A stretch of 29,927 bases of DNA from a virus, in IMG/VR virus record IMGVR_UViG_3300023237_000720, positions 1 to 29,927 of that record; one strand, written 5' to 3'. The notes under the pieces were generated by a model. It saw only the letters and a program-made list of their open reading frames with translations. It was not told where the DNA came from and made no database searches. The translations under genes were made by a program, and so were the position numbers. Positions 29,141 to 29,927 of this stretch are shown here, in pieces. Each line of letters opens with the position of its first letter. Position 1 is the first letter of the stretch.

Positions 29141-29927
29141 TTAATATAGGTATCTAATTGAATATTTCATTGTGGCGTTACTGCCGGTTGATGTTGTTGC
29201 ATAGTTAATGGTACTTGTGTTGGTAGCAAATGTAACAGTGAGTGTTACACCAGTTGCAGAATCTTCTGAAAAATCCTCGCTGTAACCAACAGTTGTGCCA
29301 TGGGCTATGTGTAATGTTCCTGTTCTAAAAGTTGTTGCACGAACAATGCTGTAGTCAATAATAGCACCGTGTGTATATTTGTTGTCTGCAAGTGTAATGC
29401 CTGTTAACGTTGTTGACTGATTATCATTAAGAGTTACTGACAGACCTGCTTCCTGTCTATGCGCACCATATTGGATGCTATTGCCAGCAACCTGGCCATA
29501 ATTAGAAACATTGGCTATACTAATTCTAGGCTGATCTAAATCGTCTGTGTCGTTACGTTCGAATGCATCACCTATACTAAAGTTACCACCGCTTGCAAAG
29601 AATATTACTGGAGCAGCCTGGTTACCAGCACCGTTAAAGTTGTTACCTACCTCGTAAAAATAGTTGTAAGCAGACACTACGTGTTTAATAGAGGAATATG
29701 TGTGAATACCCATGTTAGCAATTCTATCAAAGTAACTACCTGTTACTTTAAAACCACGTGGTCCTTCGTCCTGGGGAGAAGATCCTGTTAGACTTTCGCC
29801 CAACTTAACTCCTTTATAGAGTTCGTCGAAGTAACTATTCTGCACAACAACGTTTCTACAATTGTAGTCTACCTCAATACCAAATGTGTTGTTTGTAAAG
29901 TAGCAATTATCAAATGTAACGTGCTCT
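29141..29927 (-). CDS. Beta-helix fibre-like protein, 3' part only
   Basis: The frame stays open to the right edge, so the start is outside the window and at least 261 C-terminal residues are seen. An internal GTG at 29845 is not the start, because the reading continues upstream (FDNCYFTNNTFGIEV). Repeats of the type N-x-Y-F-x-x-N/D (VVVQNSYFDELYKGVKLG, VTGSYFDRIANMGIHTYS) are typical of a right-handed beta helix, followed by a strand-rich, Thr/Ser/Gly-rich C-terminal domain (SVTLNDNQSTTLTGITLADN, GVTLTVTFATNTST). This suggests a tail fibre, spike or other receptor-binding virion protein. Target unknown. No trimerisation or chaperone motif is recognised. Confidence 0.75.
   Translation of the reverse strand, partial: EHVTFDNCYFTNNTFGIEVDYNCRNVVVQNSYFDELYKGVKLGESLTGSSPQDEGPRGFKVTGSYFDRIANMGIHTYSSIKHVVSAYNYFYEVGNNFNGAGNQAAPVIFFASGGNFSIGDAFERNDTDDLDQPRISIANVSNYGQVAGNSIQYGAHRQEAGLSVTLNDNQSTTLTGITLADNKYTHGAIIDYSIVRATTFRTGTLHIAHGTTVGYSEDFSEDSATGVTLTVTFATNTSTINYATTSTGSNATMKYSIRYLY

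Noticed and set aside
1-29927. tRNA genes, CRISPR arrays, insertion sequences, integrase or attachment sites
   Set aside because: I looked for T-loop-like and cloverleaf patterns between genes, regular spaced repeats and transposase motifs by eye and found none. A tRNAscan or repeat search was not possible.

Overview
The window looks like part of the genome of a large T4-like (myovirus-type) phage of an AT-rich marine bacterium. The support is a class Ia ribonucleotide reductase pair with glutaredoxin, a DexA-like exonuclease, a PAAR tip protein, a SleB-type wall hydrolase, a beta-helix fibre-like protein, phage-style ribosomal protein bS21, Hsp20 and ClpX, tightly overlapping genes (ATGA, GTGA and TAATG junctions), and T4-type late promoter boxes (TATAAATA-like) beside a few clean sigma-70 promoters. 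The host cannot be read directly. Phage bS21 and csgF/csgG have, as I recall, been reported in phages of streamlined marine Proteobacteria, so a SAR11-like or similar host is a reasonable guess only.

Layout. 1-428 (-): 5' part of a twitch/radical-SAM-like gene. 495-2468 (+): two tandem one-helix membrane proteins and two conserved phage proteins of unknown role. 2471-6411 (-): a CHASE2 adenylate cyclase, a glycosyltransferase-like protein, a decayed cupin, a DUF1289 mini-protein and a QueD-like protein. 6574-10964 (-): a curli-type locus in the order CsgF, CsgG, curlin-repeat protein, FecR-curlin protein, PA14-curlin protein. 11025-12218 (+): a second glycosyltransferase-like protein. 12211-16398 (-): two related unknown proteins, a 2OG-Fe(II) oxygenase-like protein, two unknowns, exonuclease, ClpS and Hsp20. 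16514-20872 (-): bS21, ClpX, a set of coiled-coil/membrane proteins and three mini-proteins. 20926-21171 (+): one small gene. 21168-28578 (-): wall hydrolase, structural protein, PAAR protein, glutaredoxin, glycosyltransferase-like protein, NrdB and NrdA. 28586-29131 (-): a gene broken by two frameshifts. 29141-29927 (-): the C-terminal part of a fibre-like protein.

The most striking system is the curli-type locus. It has a CsgG lipoprotein pore and CsgF, plus three exported proteins that all carry curlin-like Q/N/G repeats and end in a similar beta-strand. One is fused to PA14 (sugar-binding type) and one to FecR. CsgE, CsgC and CsgD are not visible. It lies upstream, on the same strand, of an intact CHASE2-type class III adenylate cyclase. 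My inference is that the phage makes an infected cell build its own amyloid-like surface material or use the pore, with cAMP signalling possibly linked.

A second theme is protein homeostasis and translation: ClpX that keeps the ClpP-docking IGF loop but has lost the RKH loop, ClpS, Hsp20 behind a ROSE-like RNA-thermometer leader and a perfect late promoter, and bS21. No tRNA, CRISPR array, integrase or insertion sequence was seen.
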